Assembly: GCA_018700895.1 (NCBI GenBank)
Contig: JABIUV010000027.1
Span: forward strand, 1-64,000
Direction of reading: 5' to 3'
Source of the DNA: Bacteroidota bacterium
GTDB taxonomy: Bacteria > Bacteroidota > Bacteroidia > NS11-12g > UBA9320
DNA: 64,000 nt
Position numbers and translations under genes: made by a program. This document shows positions 54,071 through 63,141 of the stretch, piece by piece. Position 1 is the first letter of the stretch. Every line of letters begins with the position of its first letter. A model generated the notes under the pieces. It was not told the DNA's origin. It was given only the letters and a program-made list of their open reading frames with translations, and ran no database searches.

Positions 54071-54086
54071 AAACTTTGCAATGTTA
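54071..54086. promoter_or_regulatory. abutting -7-like boxes between fabI and the hydrolase gene
   Basis: AAACTTTG (54071-54078... plus) abuts CAATGTTA (minus). Each is one base off TAnnTTTG. A further CACTTTTG at 54098-54105, 7 nt before the ATG at 54113, is an alternative for the plus gene. Confidence 0.4.
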
Positions 54087-54112
54087 GAAAAATAAAACAC
54101 TTTTGACCGAGT

Positions 54113-54889
54113 ATGAACAAGGTTTTTTATTCGATATCATTACTGTTATTGTTGACAGCAGCTTGCACTTCTTCTACAGACAATGGAGTCATAGCCGAAG
54201 CTGGCAGTGGACTCGACGATGGTAAGTCTGGAACGTTTACATTTTTGTCTAAGGATAGTCTGCCTATTACGGCTGATTACTATCCATGTGAAGATGCTAC
54301 TAAATTAATTATCTTGATGCATCAAGCCGGTTTTAGTAGAGCAGAGTACATGGATATTGCTCCTCGTTTGGTAGATAGTGGTTTTGCTTGTGTAGCTATT
54401 GACTTAAGAAGCGGTAAACTAGTGAATGAAGTTTTTAATGAGACGGCCAGAGAAGCAGAAAGGCGTAACTTAAAAACGGGATATATTGATGCTAAACAAG
54501 ATGTTGAAGCAGCGGTTCAGTACATTTCAGCACATACAGACAAGGAAATCATATTGTGGGGAAGCTCTTATTCTGCTTCTCTTGCCCTTATGGTAGGTGC
54601 CAAAATGATTGAGGTAAGTAAAGTAGTGGCATTTAGCCCAGGGGAGTATTTAAGTAACCAAAGTACCGTGCGTAGTGCAGTCATTAATCTAAACAAACCA
54701 GTTTATATAACTGGAGCTGCAGCAGAATACGATATGATTGTACGACCTATTATTGGAGCTTTAATCAAAGCTCAACTGACCGAATATAAGCCTCAAGGTC
54801 AATCAGATCACGGATCCAAAACGTTGTGGCAACCTGGCAAAGCAACTCAAACGCAGTATAATAAAATTACCACCTTCTTGCGGTTTTAA
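54113..54889 (+). CDS. alpha/beta-hydrolase lipoprotein
   Basis: 258 residues. The signal peptide ends in a lipobox LTAAC (C18). The alpha/beta-hydrolase core shows LIILMHQAGFSRAEY (oxyanion region), LWGSSYSASLAL with the nucleophile serine in G-x-S-x-S form, and a C-terminal histidine in QSDHGSKTL. It resembles dienelactone-hydrolase-like esterases. It should act at the membrane surface outside the cytoplasm. The substrate is unknown. Confidence 0.82.
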   Translation: MNKVFYSISLLLLLTAACTSSTDNGVIAEAGSGLDDGKSGTFTFLSKDSLPITADYYPCEDATKLIILMHQAGFSRAEYMDIAPRLVDSGFACVAIDLRSGKLVNEVFNETAREAERRNLKTGYIDAKQDVEAAVQYISAHTDKEIILWGSSYSASLALMVGAKMIEVSKVVAFSPGEYLSNQSTVRSAVINLNKPVYITGAAAEYDMIVRPIIGALIKAQLTEYKPQGQSDHGSKTLWQPGKATQTQYNKITTFLRF

Positions 54890-54890
54890 T

Positions 54891-55499
54891 CTAAATTTGG
54901 AGAAGAGTCATTTTGCCTCTAAAGCTGATAATGCCATTAGAGTGCAACTGATAATAGTATATTCCGCCAGGTAGACGTTGGTCACCGATATTGATTTGAT
55001 TGTCAGTCGTTTTTATTTTTAAAATTTCTTTTCTGGAGCTATTGTACAGCTTGAAAACATACTCTTCTTGTAGCCTATTTTCGAAGTGAATTACCGACTT
55101 GCTATTGATAGGATGGGGTAAGATGAGCATTTCGCTTTTGGTTTTTATAAAAGGTAAACTGACGGGGTCAGAAAACCCTATTGTTCCTCACTCCAGGCGA
55201 ATGAAGTTCAACCTGTTGGGTATGGGTTCTTCCAAAACATAGGAATAGTCTTTTTCACTAGCATCACCGCATACGCCAAAGTATGTTCCTTTTTTTTCGT
55301 ACCCATCTAAGCTATCTGTTGATACTAGAATATGAATGTCTTGACACGTGAACCCAGCTCTCGTAGTCCAGTTCAAATAAACCTTGCCGTCTATTGCTTC
55401 AGCGGTGAAGGACTTTACATAAGGGTTATCACCTTGTGCAGAGCTATTAACCGCAAGGGAAAAGAGCAAAAGAGCGAATATGCCTATGTGTTTCTGCAT
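54891..55499 (-). pseudogene. small T9SS-secreted protein interrupted by one in-frame TGA
   Basis: From the ATG at 55499 the frame gives a signal peptide (KHIGIFALLLFSLAVNSSAQ), a fibronectin-like strand region (AIDGKVYLNWTTRAG) and stops at a TGA (55188-55190). The same frame then continues without any shift through GTIGFSDPVSLPFIKTKSE and a C-terminal sorting-like region (ILPHPINSKSVIHFENRLQ, GGIYYYQLHSN) to 54891. So a single nonsense codon splits a protein of about 203 residues. TGA used as a stop elsewhere here argues against recoding. Confidence 0.75.
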
Positions 55500-55510
55500 T
55501 TTTATATAGT

Positions 55511-55518
55511 TACCTTTG
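55511..55518 (+). promoter_or_regulatory. -7 promoter box of kdsA
   Basis: TACCTTTG, full consensus, 12 nt before the ATG at 55531. Confidence 0.55.
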
Positions 55519-55530
55519 TGCCACTTTATA

Positions 55531-56346
55531 ATGATGAATAATATCAAATCAACCATTAGTGATATTCTGCTCGGAGACAAATTATTTCTCTTAGCAGGCC
55601 CTTGTGCCGTTGAGAGTGAGAAAATAACACTCGAAACTGCCGAATATCTAACAAAGTTAACGGATAAGCTAGGTATACCTTACGTATTTAAATCATCTTA
55701 CCGTAAAGCTAATAGAACAAAATCTAACTCATTCACAGGAATAGGCGATGAGAAAGCACTAAAACTTCTAGGAAAAGTAAGATCAGAATTTAGCGTGCCT
55801 ACGGTAACAGATATACACGAAAGTCACGAGGCAGCTATGGCGGCAGAATATGTAGACGTGTTGCAAATACCTGCGTTCTTGTTTAGGCAAACAGAATTGC
55901 TCCAAGCAGCAGGACGCACTGGAAAGGTGGTGAATATCAAAAAAGGGCAATTTGCTGCAGCAGAAGCGATGGCATTTGCAGCAGCCAAAGTACAAGAAAC
56001 AGGTAATGACAAGATTCTATTAACTGAGCGTGGTAATATGTTTGGGTACGAAGATATGATAGTAGACTACCGCAACTTGGTGTGGATGGGTGATATGGGG
56101 CATCCTACAGTAATGGACGTCACTCACTCACTACAGCAGCCTAATAACGGAAGCGGTGTTACTGGTGGACTACCTCAACTCATAGAACCTATGGCCAAGG
56201 CAGCAGTGGCAGTAGGAGTGAGTGGACTTTTCATAGAGACGCATCCAGACCCTTCTGCTGCTCTAAGCGACGGAGCTAATATGTTGCCATTGCACAAAAT
56301 GGAAGGTTTACTCACTAAACTTATTCGACTAAGAGAAAGTTTATAG
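55531..56346 (+). CDS. kdsA: 3-deoxy-8-phosphooctulonate synthase
   Basis: 271 residues from ATG 55531 (a second ATG follows at once at 55534). KDO8P-synthase motifs are LLAGPCAVES, FKSSYRKANRTKSNSF, DVLQIPAFLFRQT, and the C-terminal IETHPDPSAALSDGANM. It condenses phosphoenolpyruvate with arabinose-5-phosphate to make the KDO precursor of lipopolysaccharide. This shows the organism makes an LPS-type outer membrane. A GAGAGAGGG / CCCTCTCT hairpin at about 56367-56395 follows but lacks a T-run. Confidence 0.97.
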   Translation: MMNNIKSTISDILLGDKLFLLAGPCAVESEKITLETAEYLTKLTDKLGIPYVFKSSYRKANRTKSNSFTGIGDEKALKLLGKVRSEFSVPTVTDIHESHEAAMAAEYVDVLQIPAFLFRQTELLQAAGRTGKVVNIKKGQFAAAEAMAFAAAKVQETGNDKILLTERGNMFGYEDMIVDYRNLVWMGDMGHPTVMDVTHSLQQPNNGSGVTGGLPQLIEPMAKAAVAVGVSGLFIETHPDPSAALSDGANMLPLHKMEGLLTKLIRLRESL

Positions 56347-56462
56347 CAGGTGACAAAAATGAGAGAGGGCAACTAGTTTCCTAATCACCCTCTCTACTAA
56401 CTAACCAATTAAATCAAATTTACCCACGTATAAAACGCCAAGTTAGGGTAAATGTTATCCGC

Positions 56463-57305
56463 TTAATATATTTTATTGTTATTGGCGTTTACTACTTCGT
56501 AATTATCACCAACTTTTTTCCATACGTTTGTGGTAGCAAATAGATTGTTGATCTTCCAGTTTTGGTCTACATCAAACGATAGTTCTTTCTCTATCTCTGT
56601 ACCATAGGTCAGGTCTTCTGAAGTTAATTTAGTACCAAAAGCATCATCGTTGGACGTTCTGATTACATAATTATTCTCAAATGGATTACTCGCTGCACTA
56701 CTTTGGGTATAAAGGAGCATATCTTCCATTATATAAACAGCAACGCTGTAGTCTCCTTCTAAATTCTGTAACATCTTAGTTTAGTATCTGATTTTCAGAT
56801 GATTATCATCAGCTATACTTGACACACCAAGTGCCATTTGAGCACTACTTTCTTTTATTAAATTAATATCGCTGTTCAGTTTATTGATACTTTCCACACC
56901 ATCTATTCGACCTCCATTTAGGATAACTCCATTAGTGTTATTTATCCAAAGCTGAGGTGTGAAACGCTGCCCAACACGATTATCTGCAATCTCATTGCTA
57001 ATATCCGTAATCATAGGGTCACCGTATTTAATATGAACTGCTAACGGAACAATATCATTCTTTAGCTCGTCAGCTATCCCTTTGAAAGTAGGTGCTCCCC
57101 AACTCCCGCATCCCGGACAACCTGTACTCGTGTACTTAAATAAAACAGGTTTGTTTACTTCTGTAAGTTCTACATCTGGTGCTACCAGGTTTGAAGTTTC
57201 TTCTTGTTTAGTCTCATTTGGAATAGTAGGATTTGTCTCGGTTACTTTCTCATTACATCCCCAAAGAGCGAAGGCAAACGTGATAATTAAAATTGTGTAC
57301 TTTAT
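56463..57305 (-). pseudogene. Omp28-related lipoprotein with a lost start and an in-frame stop
   Basis: One continuous minus frame encodes a lipoprotein: signal YTILIITFAFALWGC, then a thioredoxin-like TSTGCPGCGSWGAPT, PLAVHIKYGDP, and RFTPQLWINNTNGVILNGGRI, as in Omp28-related proteins. Where an ATG is expected (57303-57305) there is ATA. At 56778-56780 a TAA interrupts the frame; translation then resumes in the same frame with LQNLEGDYSVAVYIMEDML to 56463. Either ATA/ATT or an unseen upstream start is used, or the gene is dead. The TAA makes decay the better reading. Confidence 0.7.
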
Positions 57306-57414
57306 AATAATGTGTTATAAATATAATAGTCTGTACTAAATTTGATTTAATCCTTACACGCTATGTGGTATAAATAAATATTTTCGCACTCTTATTAAAC
57401 TTATTGACAATAGC

Positions 57415-57966
57415 ATGGCATTATACCTTTCAGAAATAGTTTCAGTAGCTGGCAAACCAGGACTTCAAAAATTAATTGGTAATAGATCTAATGGTCTTAT
57501 CGTAGAGTCACTTGATGGCTCAGGAAAAAGATTTCCAACTACACTAAATCAGAAAGTTTCCTTCCTTAGTGATATTTCAATGTATACATATGATGGAGAT
57601 GAGAAACTTGATGTTATCCTGCAAAAACTTCATACGGCTGCCGAAGGAGGTCTAGAGCTGGTCACTAAGAAAAGTAATGGTGCTGATATTCAAGTTTTTT
57701 TCAGAAAAGTGATAGAAAACTTTGATGAAGATCAAGTATATAACTCAGATATCTTAAAACTTGTAAGCTGGTACAAGATATTAAAAGATAAAGTGAATTT
57801 TGCTCAACTTACTGAGCCTGAGTATACTGAAGAGGATAAATCTGCTGCCACAAAGAAAAAAGCATCCAAAAAACCTACAACTAAGGCTACACCAAAAAGT
57901 GCACCAAAAGCTCAAAGTAAAGCTAAAGGTGGCGTGAAAAAATCGGGTAACCTTAAGGCAGGTTAG
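57415..57966 (+). CDS. DUF5606 protein
   Basis: 183 residues. The N-terminal 130 residues match the DUF5606 family known from Bacteroidota (LSEIVSVAGKPGLQKLIGNR, FLSDISMYTYDGDEKL). The last 45 residues are Lys/Ala/Pro-rich (ATKKKASKKPTTKATPKSAP), a likely nucleic-acid-binding tail. Function unknown. TATTTTCG, one base off the -7 consensus, lies about 20 nt upstream. It converges with the membrane protein gene, 1 nt apart. Confidence 0.85.
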   Translation: MALYLSEIVSVAGKPGLQKLIGNRSNGLIVESLDGSGKRFPTTLNQKVSFLSDISMYTYDGDEKLDVILQKLHTAAEGGLELVTKKSNGADIQVFFRKVIENFDEDQVYNSDILKLVSWYKILKDKVNFAQLTEPEYTEEDKSAATKKKASKKPTTKATPKSAPKAQSKAKGGVKKSGNLKAG

Positions 57967-57967
57967 A

Positions 57968-58372
57968 CTATTTGGCTAGTTTATAGCCGAACCAAGCAAA
58001 TGGGACGTATGCAAACACTAGATCTACGAGGGTAGGTAAGAACGGTATGCTAAACATTACAGCCGCTGTTATTCCTCCTACTAAAAAGAATATACCTGGA
58101 AATATTCCAACAAATAATTTTCTTCTTATAGCAAGTTTTACAGCCACGAATGCTGCTAGCAATGTACCCAATGCGTGAGCCAAAAATGGCTCAAGGTAGT
58201 GTTTAGCCTCAAAAAGATGAATGTGTTCTTTGAGGGATTGTTCATTCCCTGGGATGTAACCTTCGGGCAGCGGAATTAGAAATCCACTGTTATTCACTAT
58301 AAACATATTGAGTGCACTTCCTGCTATTAGACCTGCGAGTATTGCCAAAAAATTTCTTAATCCTGGTTTCAT
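57968..58372 (-). CDS. membrane protein of unknown function
   Basis: 134 residues from ATG 58372 (MKPGLRNFLAILAGLIAGSA). Four membrane helices are visible at about 8-26, 60-78, 84-102 and 108-126. I do not recognise a named family, though similar short membrane proteins are common in this phylum. It lies 34 nt past the peptide-binding protein gene on the same strand. Confidence 0.72.
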   Translation of the reverse strand: MKPGLRNFLAILAGLIAGSALNMFIVNNSGFLIPLPEGYIPGNEQSLKEHIHLFEAKHYLEPFLAHALGTLLAAFVAVKLAIRRKLFVGIFPGIFFLVGGITAAVMFSIPFLPTLVDLVFAYVPFAWFGYKLAK

Positions 58373-58406
58373 TTTTAATTGATTTGGTTCTTCCGAATAT
58401 ATAATA

Positions 58407-60035
58407 TTACTTCTCAATTGTCACATAACGTAAGTCTAAGTGATTGAGAGCGTTCACTTTAAAATGTTTTGTTGTCTTGCTTCTTAACCAAATACTTTCA
58501 TCATAAAACAAGAGGGCATAGGGTTGCTCTACCTCAAGTATTCGCTGCATAGCTGCAAATAATGCCATTCGCTTGGCAGGTATATTCTCAGTGAGTAGTT
58601 GCTCATACCAACTATCGAAATCAGCATTATCAAAACGTGTATAATTCGGTCCATTTGGGGCTTTATTGGGTCCATAGAAGCACGCCATATAGTTTTCACC
58701 ATCAGGGTAATCAGCAATCCAACTACTTCTGAAAAAAGCCAAATCACCAGATGATTTCCGTTGCTTGAGCAAACTGGATGGCACAACGTCTATCTTGATG
58801 GGTATTCCTATTTCGGCACAGTTTTCTTGTACGAGTATGCACAAGTCTAGATAGTTGCTCGTAGTGGTAAGGGTAAGTGGCTCTGCAGGCGGAGATGCTA
58901 CTTTTTGCAAGTAATCCTTTGCTAATACTAAGTCATACGGTTTGTCCCACGCTATAGTATAGGAAGGCAATCCTTTGGGGCAAAAGCCACCTTCGGCAGG
59001 AATCCCGACACCGTTTCTTAAGTACTTAATCATCGCTTCACGATCTATACAGTGATGTATTGCTTTCCTTAGGTTTACATCTGCTATAGGCGACTCAGCG
59101 TCGTCCATATTAAATGCGAGATACTCCGTATTCAAAAACGGGCTTTTTTTAAGTACGAATGCTTCGCGATATTTAGGCGTCAGCGTCCCATCAGCGGTGA
59201 GGATCTCATCTTTGAATGAGCTCTCAATACCCGTAAATAAGTCCAGCTTTCCCTGGGTAAATTCGAGTAACTCTGTTTGTTTACTTTGAATAAATGATAC
59301 TGAAATAGCATCAATACCTGGAATAGAAGTGCTGCTGGTGGATTCAAAGTAATTTTCGTTCTTAATCAGATTCAGTTTTATACCATCGGCCCAATTGGCA
59401 AATCGGAAAGGCCCAGTGCCTACGGGGTTCTTGCCAAAATTCTGCCCTAATTTTTGCACTACTTCTTGCGGTACGACATAGCAATACGCCATAGTAAGCA
59501 TACTCAGTAAGGGGGCAAATGGTTTGTTGAGTCGGAGTTGAAATGTCGTGTCGTTTAGAGCTACAAATGGTTTGCTTTCGTCTACAATGCCATTGAATAT
59601 CCATGCTCCATCAGATGCAGTAGTGGGGTCAATAATTCGCTCAAAGGAGTACACAAAATCGTAGGCGTTTACTTCTCGTTTTTCACCTTCCCAAAGTGGG
59701 TGATTGTGGAAAAGTACTCCTTTGTTGAGTATAAAAGTGTACAACTTGCCGTCGCCACTTACGGTCCATTTTTTAGCAATACTCGGAGCTACGTTCAAGT
59801 TGCTATCAAGTTGAACTAGTCCGTTAAATAGCTGATTTACAGTGCGTATATTTTCTTGTGTTCGGGCAAATGCCGGGTCGAGCGAAGTGATTCCAGTAGC
59901 GCTATTAAATCGTAAGATGGATTTTTCCGTGTTTTGATTCCCGTTTTTACAAGAAATCAACATAAAAGTGATGTGTATAACTACTAAAAACCTGTTAATT
60001 ATCCCTTTTTTTATCGTCTTAGATTTGACATTCAA
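58407..60035 (-). CDS. oligopeptide/dipeptide ABC transporter substrate-binding lipoprotein
   Basis: About 542 residues matching SBP_bac_5 (PF00496): SATGITSLDPAFARTQENIR, YDFVYSFERIIDPTT, GTGPFRFANWADG, and the C-terminal FFRSSWIADYPDGENY. A lipobox FMLISC lies near residue 28. The start is uncertain: I give the TTG at 60035, but a -7 box at 60033-60040 overlaps it; no ATG lies before the lipobox. No permease or ATPase genes are adjacent, so it is an orphan binding protein that probably works with a transporter encoded elsewhere, or in signalling. Confidence 0.85.
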   Translation of the reverse strand: MNVKSKTIKKGIINRFLVVIHITFMLISCKNGNQNTEKSILRFNSATGITSLDPAFARTQENIRTVNQLFNGLVQLDSNLNVAPSIAKKWTVSGDGKLYTFILNKGVLFHNHPLWEGEKREVNAYDFVYSFERIIDPTTASDGAWIFNGIVDESKPFVALNDTTFQLRLNKPFAPLLSMLTMAYCYVVPQEVVQKLGQNFGKNPVGTGPFRFANWADGIKLNLIKNENYFESTSSTSIPGIDAISVSFIQSKQTELLEFTQGKLDLFTGIESSFKDEILTADGTLTPKYREAFVLKKSPFLNTEYLAFNMDDAESPIADVNLRKAIHHCIDREAMIKYLRNGVGIPAEGGFCPKGLPSYTIAWDKPYDLVLAKDYLQKVASPPAEPLTLTTTSNYLDLCILVQENCAEIGIPIKIDVVPSSLLKQRKSSGDLAFFRSSWIADYPDGENYMACFYGPNKAPNGPNYTRFDNADFDSWYEQLLTENIPAKRMALFAAMQRILEVEQPYALLFYDESIWLRSKTTKHFKVNALNHLDLRYVTIEK

Positions 60036-60040
60036 ACATA
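60020..60040. promoter_or_regulatory. facing -7 boxes between the peptide-binding and MBL-fold genes
   Basis: TAGATTTG (60020-60027, plus) and CAAACATA (60033-60040, complement of TATGTTTG, minus) are both full consensus matches 5 nt apart. The plus box gives a leader of about 14 nt for the GTG at 60048. Confidence 0.55.
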
Positions 60041-60047
60041 GATAACG

Positions 60048-60734
60048 GTGCGACCACAGCTTATATATTACGGACATTCTTGTTTTTCGGTTCTAATTGG
60101 CGGTAAAAATATACTGTTAGATCCATTTATCACCCCCAATCCCCAAGCAAGTATGGTAGATGTATCCACAATTAAGCCTGATGTAATGCTCATTACCCAC
60201 GGACACGGAGATCACGTGGCAGACGCCGTTGCCATAGCCAAACAAAGTAATTGCAGTGTAATCGCCGTATACGAGGTAGCTGAGTGGCTTACAAATCAAG
60301 GTGTTGAAAATTGTATCCCAATGAATACCGGTGGGAGTATTAACCTTGGTTTTTGTACCGTAAAAATGGTGCGAGCTGAACATAGTAGCTCCTTTCCTGA
60401 TGGTAGCTATGCAGGCAATGCTGTTGGATTTGTAGTGAGCAGCCAGGATACAACCTTTTACTATGCAGGAGATACTGCACTTACACTTGATATGCAACTT
60501 ATTCCGCTTAGTCATACGTTAGACTTTGCGTTTTTACCCATTGGTGATAATTTCACGATGGGAATAGAAGATGCTTGCAAAGCAGCTAAACTTATAGAAT
60601 GTAAAGAAGTGGTAGGAATGCACTTTGATACATTTCCACCAATAGAGATTAACCATAAAGAGGCCATAGAAACATTCAAAAAGAACGATGTCCACTTGAC
60701 CTTACCAGTTATAAATCAAACCATAGCACTGTAA
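60048..60734 (+). CDS. metallo-beta-lactamase-fold hydrolase (UPF0173 family)
   Basis: 228 residues with a GTG start at 60048. Motifs are IYYGHSCFSVLIGGKNILLD, the metal-binding THGHGDHV, the histidine in VRAEHSSSFP, the AGDTAL aspartate and the final H in VVGMHFDTFP. It matches the UPF0173 metal-dependent hydrolases; the substrate is unknown. It lies 9 nt upstream of parA and is probably the first gene of the parA-parB-DUF5683 operon. Confidence 0.9.
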   Translation: MRPQLIYYGHSCFSVLIGGKNILLDPFITPNPQASMVDVSTIKPDVMLITHGHGDHVADAVAIAKQSNCSVIAVYEVAEWLTNQGVENCIPMNTGGSINLGFCTVKMVRAEHSSSFPDGSYAGNAVGFVVSSQDTTFYYAGDTALTLDMQLIPLSHTLDFAFLPIGDNFTMGIEDACKAAKLIECKEVVGMHFDTFPPIEINHKEAIETFKKNDVHLTLPVINQTIAL

Positions 60735-60743
60735 TAGAATAAT

Positions 60744-61541
60744 ATGTCGAAAATAATTTGCGTAGCCAACCAAAAAGGAGGAGTGGGAAAAACAACCACA
60801 GCAACCAACCTGGCGTATAGCCTTGCTGTTCTAGAGAATCGTGTACTCTTAGTAGATGCTGATCCACAAGCCAATTCCACGTCTCACTTAGGATTGGATC
60901 CCAAAAATGTAAGATTAGGCCTCTATGAACTAATGGTTCAAGATCTTAACCCAACGGATGCCATTTTGGATACAAAATATGATTATCTTCAGATATTACC
61001 TGCCAATATTGACCTTGTAGGAGCTGAAATTGAGATGATTGATTTGCCTAATCGTGAAAAGATTATGAGCAAGCTCCTTGATAAGGTGAAAGATTCATAC
61101 GACTTTATTATCATTGATTGCTCACCATCACTGGGGCTTATTACTACCAATGCTCTAGGAGCTTCGGACTCTGTAATTATACCCGTACAATGCGAATATT
61201 TTGCTTTAGAAGGTCTTGGTAAACTACTGAATACCATTAAAATAGTGCAACGTAGCATTAATACGCGATTAGAGATAGAAGGGCTTTTGCTTACGATGTA
61301 TGATGCCAGACTACGACTGAGCAATCAGGTTGTAGATGAGGTTAAACTTCATTTTCAGCAGTTGGTATTTGATACCATTATCAAGCGTAACACAACACTA
61401 AGTGAGGCACCGAGTTTTGGTGTACCTGTACTCGAGTTTGATGCAACTGCACCAGGAAGTGTGGGTTACCTCAATCTTGCAAGGGAGGTATTGCAAAAAA
61501 ATGGAATGACAAAAATTAGCGAGGAAGAAAGAGTATTATAA
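60744..61541 (+). CDS. parA: chromosome partitioning ATPase ParA (Soj)
   Basis: 265 residues. The deviant Walker A motif QKGGVGKTTTATNLA is at residues 10-24, with DADPQANST and the Walker B IIIDCSPSLG. It is a nucleoid-bound ATPase that, with ParB on parS sites, segregates replication origins. It is followed 3 nt later by parB. dnaN lies over 55 kb away, so this locus does not itself mark an origin. I found no parS-like TGTTTCACGTGAAACA in the window. Confidence 0.97.
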   Translation: MSKIICVANQKGGVGKTTTATNLAYSLAVLENRVLLVDADPQANSTSHLGLDPKNVRLGLYELMVQDLNPTDAILDTKYDYLQILPANIDLVGAEIEMIDLPNREKIMSKLLDKVKDSYDFIIIDCSPSLGLITTNALGASDSVIIPVQCEYFALEGLGKLLNTIKIVQRSINTRLEIEGLLLTMYDARLRLSNQVVDEVKLHFQQLVFDTIIKRNTTLSEAPSFGVPVLEFDATAPGSVGYLNLAREVLQKNGMTKISEEERVL

Positions 61542-61544
61542 GCC

Positions 61545-62426
61545 ATGAGTAAAAAAGTATTAGGAAGAGGGCTAAGTGCACTGCTAGAGAATGCAGATAC
61601 GGATATCACTAGCATAGAGCCTAAGGCACTGAATAGTATTGCGGCTATTCAGATTAGTCAGATAATAGCAAATCCTTTTCAACCACGAACAGAGTTTGAT
61701 GATGAGGCACTGCAAGAATTATCGGAGTCTATAAAAATACACGGAGTAATACAGCCTATTACCGTTAGAAAAGTAGGGTATGGGAAGTATGAACTCATAA
61801 GTGGTGAACGACGTACACGTGCCTCTATACTCGCTGGAATGAGCGAAATACCAGCGTATATCCGCCTGGCTGATGATCAACAAATGCTAGAGATGGCATT
61901 GATAGAAAACATTCAGCGTGAAAACTTAAACGCAATAGAGATAGCCTTGTCTTACAAGCGATTGCTCGATGAGTGTGAACTCAAGCAAGAGCAACTGGGA
62001 GACCGCGTTGGAAAGAAACGAAGTACGGTGAATAACTACTTGCGTTTACTTCGCTTGCCCGAAGAAATACAATTATCTATCAAGGATAATGAACTTAAAA
62101 TGGGGCACGCCCGTGCATTGGTGAATGTGGAAGATGCTGAACTTAAATTGGCTATATTCAGAGCCGCTGTAAATGGTAACCTCAGTGTAAGACAGGTAGA
62201 AGAACTTGTCAGAAATGAGAAAGAATCTACAGCTGCCAATAGCACCAAGGGTAAATCTAAAACTAAGTTTTTTGATTTTACGAAATACATGAACCGAAAG
62301 GAGAAAATAGAAAAGAGTCTAGGAACAAGCGTTCAGTTCAAATCTAAAGCAGAAGAAAATGGGACAATCATCATCAGTTTTTCGTCTAAGAAACAGCTAG
62401 AGGATATCCTAAATAAAATGGAGTAG
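61545..62426 (+). CDS. parB: chromosome partitioning protein ParB (Spo0J)
   Basis: 293 residues. The CTP-binding ParB/Srx domain shows FQPRTEFDDEALQELSESI, GVIQPITVR and GERRTRASILAG. The HTH domain follows (LKQEQLGDRVGKKRSTVNNYLRLL), then a C-terminal dimerisation part after a lysine-rich linker. It binds parS and spreads as a CTP-loaded clamp. It is coupled to parA and followed by DUF5683. Confidence 0.97.
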   Translation: MSKKVLGRGLSALLENADTDITSIEPKALNSIAAIQISQIIANPFQPRTEFDDEALQELSESIKIHGVIQPITVRKVGYGKYELISGERRTRASILAGMSEIPAYIRLADDQQMLEMALIENIQRENLNAIEIALSYKRLLDECELKQEQLGDRVGKKRSTVNNYLRLLRLPEEIQLSIKDNELKMGHARALVNVEDAELKLAIFRAAVNGNLSVRQVEELVRNEKESTAANSTKGKSKTKFFDFTKYMNRKEKIEKSLGTSVQFKSKAEENGTIIISFSSKKQLEDILNKME

Positions 62427-62439
62427 TATCTTTGATGCA

Positions 62440-63033
62440 ATGAAAAAATGGTTGGTATTCGTGTGTTTTTGTGGAGCGGCAATTTGCTGCAACGCTCAAG
62501 CACCGTATAGTGACGATTATAAAAAGGATAGTGTCGATACCAAATCAATCAAATTTAGCTTACTAAAAGACACAACAGAGTGGGGTAGGCCCAAGAAAGC
62601 CACGTTTTTGGCCGTGGCCATACCCGGAGCTGGCCAGATATACAACAGGAAATACTGGAAAGCGGGATTAGTGTATTCAGGGATAGGAGGGCTCATTTAT
62701 AGTTTAAATTTAAGTAAAGATAGTCTTGCACGTTATCAAAGCATATTGGTAAGTAAAATAGATGGCGATACTAGTACAATAGATTATTATCCTCAACTTA
62801 CCACTGCTGGTGTGACAAGCAGTCGCGATTTTTATCGTAGGAATCGAGATGTTACCATCATTGGTTTTGTAGCGCTGTATGCTTTCCAAATCATAGATGC
62901 TAATGTAGATGCACATCTCAAAGAGTTTGACTTGAATGATGATCTGGCACTACATATATCACCAGATATAATGAGGCGGAGGGCTGGCATAGGAACATAC
63001 ACCGGTCTCACCTTGACTTTGAGAATCAAGTAG
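62440..63033 (+). CDS. DUF5683 membrane-associated protein
   Basis: 197 residues with a signal peptide (MKKWLVFVCFCGAAICCNAQ). The DUF5683 core reads PKKATFLAVAIPGAGQIYNRKYWKAGLVY with two membrane segments, and ends HISPDIMRRRAG and TLTLRIK. This family regularly follows parA-parB in Bacteroidota; the function is unknown. It lies 13 nt behind parB. Confidence 0.9.
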   Translation: MKKWLVFVCFCGAAICCNAQAPYSDDYKKDSVDTKSIKFSLLKDTTEWGRPKKATFLAVAIPGAGQIYNRKYWKAGLVYSGIGGLIYSLNLSKDSLARYQSILVSKIDGDTSTIDYYPQLTTAGVTSSRDFYRRNRDVTIIGFVALYAFQIIDANVDAHLKEFDLNDDLALHISPDIMRRRAGIGTYTGLTLTLRIK

Positions 63034-63110
63034 GGCCTAGTTTACATTTTTTATGATTCTAAAATAGCCTGAGGACCTATATCTGGTAGGGCTGTGAGTC
63101 TTATTTTTTT

Positions 63111-63118
63111 TACCTTTG
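63111..63118 (+). promoter_or_regulatory. -7 promoter box of the 3-hydroxybutyryl-CoA dehydrogenase gene
   Basis: TACCTTTG, full consensus, 23 nt before the ATG at 63142. Confidence 0.55.
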
Positions 63119-63141
63119 TAAGTCATATAACATAAAAACAA

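Noticed and set aside
55188-55190. TGA read as a sense codon in the small T9SS protein
   Set aside because: TGA ends other genes in the window, for example the FAD dehydrogenase at 29208-29210, so the genetic code is standard.
60744-62426. parA-parB as a marker of the replication origin or of a plasmid
   Set aside because: No parS-like site, dnaA or origin-like repeats were seen, and the many housekeeping genes point to the chromosome.
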